DNA of 46,022 nt from NCBI GenBank assembly GCA_002420145.1, contig DIHL01000048.1, forward strand, positions 1 to 46,022, written 5' to 3'. The position numbers were made by a program, and so were the translations under genes. This stretch comes from Bacteroidetes bacterium UBA5697. Lineage in GTDB: Bacteria > Bacteroidota > Bacteroidia > B-17B0 > Aurantibacillaceae. Shown here in pieces: positions 43,464-46,022 of this stretch. The notes below the pieces were generated by a model, which saw nothing but the letters and a program-made list of their open reading frames with translations, had not been told where the DNA came from and searched no databases. Every line of letters begins with the position of its first letter. Positions within the stretch are counted from its first letter, which is position 1.

Positions 43464-44291
43464 TTAAATAAATAAACTAGTTATTTGAACGGCAATCATA
43501 TCTAAAATAAAAATCATTAATGACGCATAAACTACAGATGTGTTGGCAGCTACAGCCACTCCTTCTGTCCCTTTGCTAGAATTATAGCCTTTATAACATC
43601 CTAATAAGGCAACTACAAATCCAAAAAAGAATGTTTTAATGACTGCAGGAAAAATATCTGTGAAGACGAGTTTATCAAATATCTTCACAATAAATAAATT
43701 AAAACTAACATCACCCTGTAAATTCACTCCAATATAGGCGCCATATAATGAAATCACATCGCTCATAATAACAAGTATGGGTAACATTAATGTGGCGGAT
43801 AAAATTCGTGTCACTACTAAATATTTGAAGGGATTAATTCCTGAAACCTCCATTGCATCAATTTGCTCTGTTACTTTCATAGATGCTAATTCTGCACCAA
43901 TACCCGAACCCACTTTTCCTGCAAATATTAAAGCAGTAACTACTGGACCAATCTCTCGAATAATAGATACTGCCACCATGGCTGGTAACCATGACTCTGC
44001 TCCAAATTGTGCTAAGGTTGGTCTTGATTGTATCGTTAACACAAGTCCCATAATAAAACCTGTAATGGCAATTAATGGTAATGATTTATAACCGATTAAA
44101 TAAGATTGTTTTAAAAACTCATTAAACTCATAAGGTGGTTTGATGAGTTCTCTGAAAAACCGCATCGTAAAACGAGTTAATAGAGTCACCTCTTCAAAAA
44201 AATCTTTTAGTGTTTTACCAAATGAATTTTCGGAAGAAGGACTGACTTTTTTTGAATCTATTTTGTTAGATGTTTTTGAATTGGCTAACAT
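43464..44291 (-). CDS. mlaE: MlaE-like ABC transporter permease
   Basis: From the ATG at 44291 the product is 275 aa; a GTG at 44345 would add 18 residues and cannot be ruled out. After a polar N-terminal stretch of about 40 residues come the MlaE blocks LPLIAITGFIMGLVLTIQSRPTLAQFGAESWLP, REIGPVVTALIFAGKVGSGIGAELASMKVTEQIDAMEVSGINP and a C-terminal GCYKGYNSSKGTEGVAVAAN loop. These match the Mla permease of the lipid transport complex in the inner membrane. It heads the mlaE-mlaF-mlaD operon. Confidence 0.88.
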   Translation of the reverse strand: MLANSKTSNKIDSKKVSPSSENSFGKTLKDFFEEVTLLTRFTMRFFRELIKPPYEFNEFLKQSYLIGYKSLPLIAITGFIMGLVLTIQSRPTLAQFGAESWLPAMVAVSIIREIGPVVTALIFAGKVGSGIGAELASMKVTEQIDAMEVSGINPFKYLVVTRILSATLMLPILVIMSDVISLYGAYIGVNLQGDVSFNLFIVKIFDKLVFTDIFPAVIKTFFFGFVVALLGCYKGYNSSKGTEGVAVAANTSVVYASLMIFILDMIAVQITSLFI

Positions 44292-44382
44292 TTCAAATTT
44301 GATGTTTGTAACATGCTTGTTTAATAAGAGTGATGGTTGTAACACATTATGCCTATTTTTATGGCTTTACTTTTTTAATTGA

Positions 44383-45867
44383 TTAATAAGAAGTTTTTAA
44401 TTCAACTCTTCTGTTTTTTGCTTTTCCAGCTGCTTTTTTATTGTCAGCTACTGGTTTAGTTTCTCCGTATCCAATAGCAGTTAAACAAGATGCTGGAATT
44501 CCTTTAGAAATTAAGTAATCTCTTACCGATTCTGTTCTTTGTTGAGAAAGTGTCATGTTATATGCATCATCACCAACATTATCAGTATGTCCTTCAATAG
44601 ATAAATTAACAGCGTCATTACGTTTCAAAATTTCTGCTAGGTCATCTAATTGCGAATTTGAAATCAATTTTAGTTTCGCACTACCTGTTTCAAAATAGAT
44701 TTTACTTGCAATAACAGTAATCCTTTGAATATCCACTTTAGGAATTTCTGGGCATCCTTTGTTTTCAATAGTTCCTTTTACATTAGGACAACGATCTGTT
44801 AAGTTAGAAACACCATCGCCATCCGTATCAGGGCAGCCCTTGAATGCTAAAATACCAGCAGCATCAGGACACAAATCTTCTTCGTTCACTAACCCATCTT
44901 TATCATTATCTAATGGACAACCTGTTTCATCAATTTTGTAACCTGTTTTAGTACCAGGACATTTGTCATCAATATCTGCTACACCATCTAAATCTGAATC
45001 ATTACAACCTCTTAGCGCTGCTGTTCCAAAAACATCAGGACAACGATCTTCTTTATCAGTAATGCCATCCATATCTTTATCAGGACAACCTTTTAAGGAT
45101 GCAAGTCCAGCAATGTCCACACAAGCATCTTGATAATCAGCAATTCCATCTTCATCGCGATCTAAAGGACATCCTTTAGTATCAACCGCTACACCTGTGG
45201 GTGTGTTCGGGCATTTATCGTTTTTATCAGCAATACCATCTTTATCAGCATCTTTCTTTTTGCCTAAGTTAAAAGTTAAACCAACTGTATGAAATAAATA
45301 GCCATCATTATATCCGCCACCTTCTGCAAAATCAATATTATCAGCGGTAGTATACATAAATGATTCTTGCAATTGCAAAGAAATAACATTTGTAATACGA
45401 ATGTTTAATCCACCACCAAAAGATGGAAGCGCGTAGTCATAACGTTCATCACGTATTGTTTGATATGCTTCATGCATAATAACTCCTGCACCTGCATACA
45501 AGTAGGGGCGTATGATATATTTTGAACTTAATAAATTGTAACGTATTACAAGATTCGCCGTATTCATACGAATTAAAAAACGATTTTTATCTCCGCTTAG
45601 AGTCCATGCTGTTTTTGCTTCAATGTTTCCTAGTTCTCCTCTTGTTATAAATAGTGAAGCATCAAAATGTTTACCTAAATATCTTGAAAGTGATAAACTT
45701 GCAAATGCATAAGATGCTTGTGTTGTGGAATAGAATTCCTGTCCGCGATCCCCATTATATTGTGTTAATCCTCCGTGGAATCCAATATTCCATTTTTTAT
45801 CTTCTGTTTGAGACGATACTGCAATAGTAAATAAACAAGATGCGCAAAGTAGTAGTATTTTTTTCAT
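44383..45867 (-). CDS. OmpA-family outer membrane protein with TSP3 repeats
   Basis: The 494-aa protein has a signal peptide (KKILLLCASCLFTIAVSS), an N-terminal beta-barrel domain (about 25-205), six thrombospondin type 3-like repeats (about 210-365) of the form DxDxDGIADxxDxCP, and a C-terminal OmpA peptidoglycan-binding domain with IYFETGSAKLK, LSIEGHTDNVGDDAYNMTLSQ and RRVELKTSY. The TSP3 part binds calcium and probably forms a rigid linker; the OmpA domain ties the outer membrane to peptidoglycan. It lies just upstream of the mla operon on the same strand, 91 bp from the mlaE ATG. Confidence 0.93.
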   Translation of the reverse strand: MKKILLLCASCLFTIAVSSQTEDKKWNIGFHGGLTQYNGDRGQEFYSTTQASYAFASLSLSRYLGKHFDASLFITRGELGNIEAKTAWTLSGDKNRFLIRMNTANLVIRYNLLSSKYIIRPYLYAGAGVIMHEAYQTIRDERYDYALPSFGGGLNIRITNVISLQLQESFMYTTADNIDFAEGGGYNDGYLFHTVGLTFNLGKKKDADKDGIADKNDKCPNTPTGVAVDTKGCPLDRDEDGIADYQDACVDIAGLASLKGCPDKDMDGITDKEDRCPDVFGTAALRGCNDSDLDGVADIDDKCPGTKTGYKIDETGCPLDNDKDGLVNEEDLCPDAAGILAFKGCPDTDGDGVSNLTDRCPNVKGTIENKGCPEIPKVDIQRITVIASKIYFETGSAKLKLISNSQLDDLAEILKRNDAVNLSIEGHTDNVGDDAYNMTLSQQRTESVRDYLISKGIPASCLTAIGYGETKPVADNKKAAGKAKNRRVELKTSY

Positions 45868-45888
45868 TATTTTTTTATTGTTGTATAA

Positions 45889-45915
45889 ATGTATTTTTCA
45901 TTTTTTTAAATACAT
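45889..45915. repeat. Inverted repeat upstream of the OmpA gene
   Basis: ATGTATTT (45889-45896) and AAATACAT (45908-45915) are perfect complements with an 11-nt AT-only spacer, 22 bases before the OmpA ATG. It may be a leader hairpin or an operator. Confidence 0.3.
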
Positions 45916-45964
45916 TGTTAATTGATTTATAATACAGCAAAGATTCGTTTAGTTTTGCTCATAT

Positions 45965-45978
45965 AGATTACATAATCT
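45965..45978. promoter_or_regulatory. 14-bp palindrome near the right edge
   Basis: AGATTA-CA-TAATCT is a 6+6 palindrome in the otherwise empty 155-bp stretch 45868-46022, upstream of the OmpA gene. A protein-binding site is possible; nothing else coding is seen to the window edge. Confidence 0.25.
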
Positions 45979-46022
45979 TTTTGATAAGTTATACTATTCA
46001 CATATATCTTACATCTTTATTT

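Noticed and set aside
44292..44345. GTG at 44345 as the mlaE start
   Set aside because: Kept only as an alternative: the extra 18 residues show no family feature, and the ATG at 44291 is in frame.
44383..45867. Internal direct repeats of the OmpA gene as a mobile or variable repeat
   Set aside because: They are explained by the TSP3 protein repeats (DxDxDG...CP), and the codons differ between copies.
1..46022. CRISPR array, tRNA, rRNA or prophage
   Set aside because: No regularly spaced direct repeats, cloverleaf sequences, rRNA motifs or phage structural genes were recognised by eye; a tRNAscan or covariance-model search would be needed to exclude small RNAs fully.

Overview
This window looks like chromosomal DNA of a member of the Bacteroidota. 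The DNA is AT-rich. It carries a type IX secretion (T9SS) type A tail on a secreted chitinase-like protein, DUF4175, WG-repeat and TSP3-OmpA proteins, and several matches to the Bacteroidota promoter (TTTG, 19 nt, TAnnTTTG). Shine-Dalgarno signals are weak throughout. I cannot name a genus or order from sequence alone. I recognised no tRNA, rRNA, CRISPR array, prophage or intact insertion sequence. Most genes are housekeeping or envelope functions, with short accessory patches between them.

Layout. 1-4.7 kb: the end of a TPR/SpoIIE-type phosphatase gene (open at the left edge), then a minus-strand operon of two OmdA-related proteins (one fused to a CDGSH iron-sulfur motif) around a DUF3592 protein, and a DUF1275 membrane protein. 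5-17.3 kb: a GT-C/TMTC-like membrane protein with TPRs, a giant NtrY-like histidine kinase, a WG-repeat protein, small and secreted unknowns, a DUF4421-like barrel, a GT2-DUF2062 fusion and an RluE-like pseudouridine synthase. 17.3-25.2 kb, all minus strand: a membrane protein, ComB, GcvT, a nucleotidyltransferase with a tiny partner gene, a GT4 glycosyltransferase, a 50-aa membrane protein, the large GH18 protein and rpmH. 25.3-34.4 kb: an MsbA-like ABC exporter, a second nucleotidyltransferase plus small partner, then minus-strand ybeY, an RsbW-like ATPase and DUF4175 (tightly overlapping), and dxs. 34.5-46 kb: a Gcr-type membrane protein, the selD-mnmH pair, a very basic secreted protein, purD, a GAF histidine kinase, an MlaE-MlaF-MlaD lipid transport operon, and an OmpA/TSP3 outer membrane protein.

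How the genes fit together. The Mla operon, OmpA, DUF4421-like barrel, GT-C protein and glycosyltransferases are envelope functions. SelD makes selenophosphate and MnmH uses it to make 2-selenouridine in tRNA; no selenocysteine machinery is visible here. RluE, YbeY and L34 serve ribosome biogenesis. The two histidine kinases have no adjacent response regulator.

The most unusual observations are: a REP-like palindromic element that appears to be inserted in frame in the SpoIIE phosphatase domain; two separate nucleotidyltransferase genes, each coupled to a tiny gene (one of only 44 codons); a two-cysteine, EF-hand/TSP3-like calcium-loop insert in the first large non-cytoplasmic loop of the GT-C protein; the OmdA-CDGSH fusion; and two large degenerate intergenic palindromes. 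None is proven to be a new system; the nucleotidyltransferase pairs are the best candidates for one.
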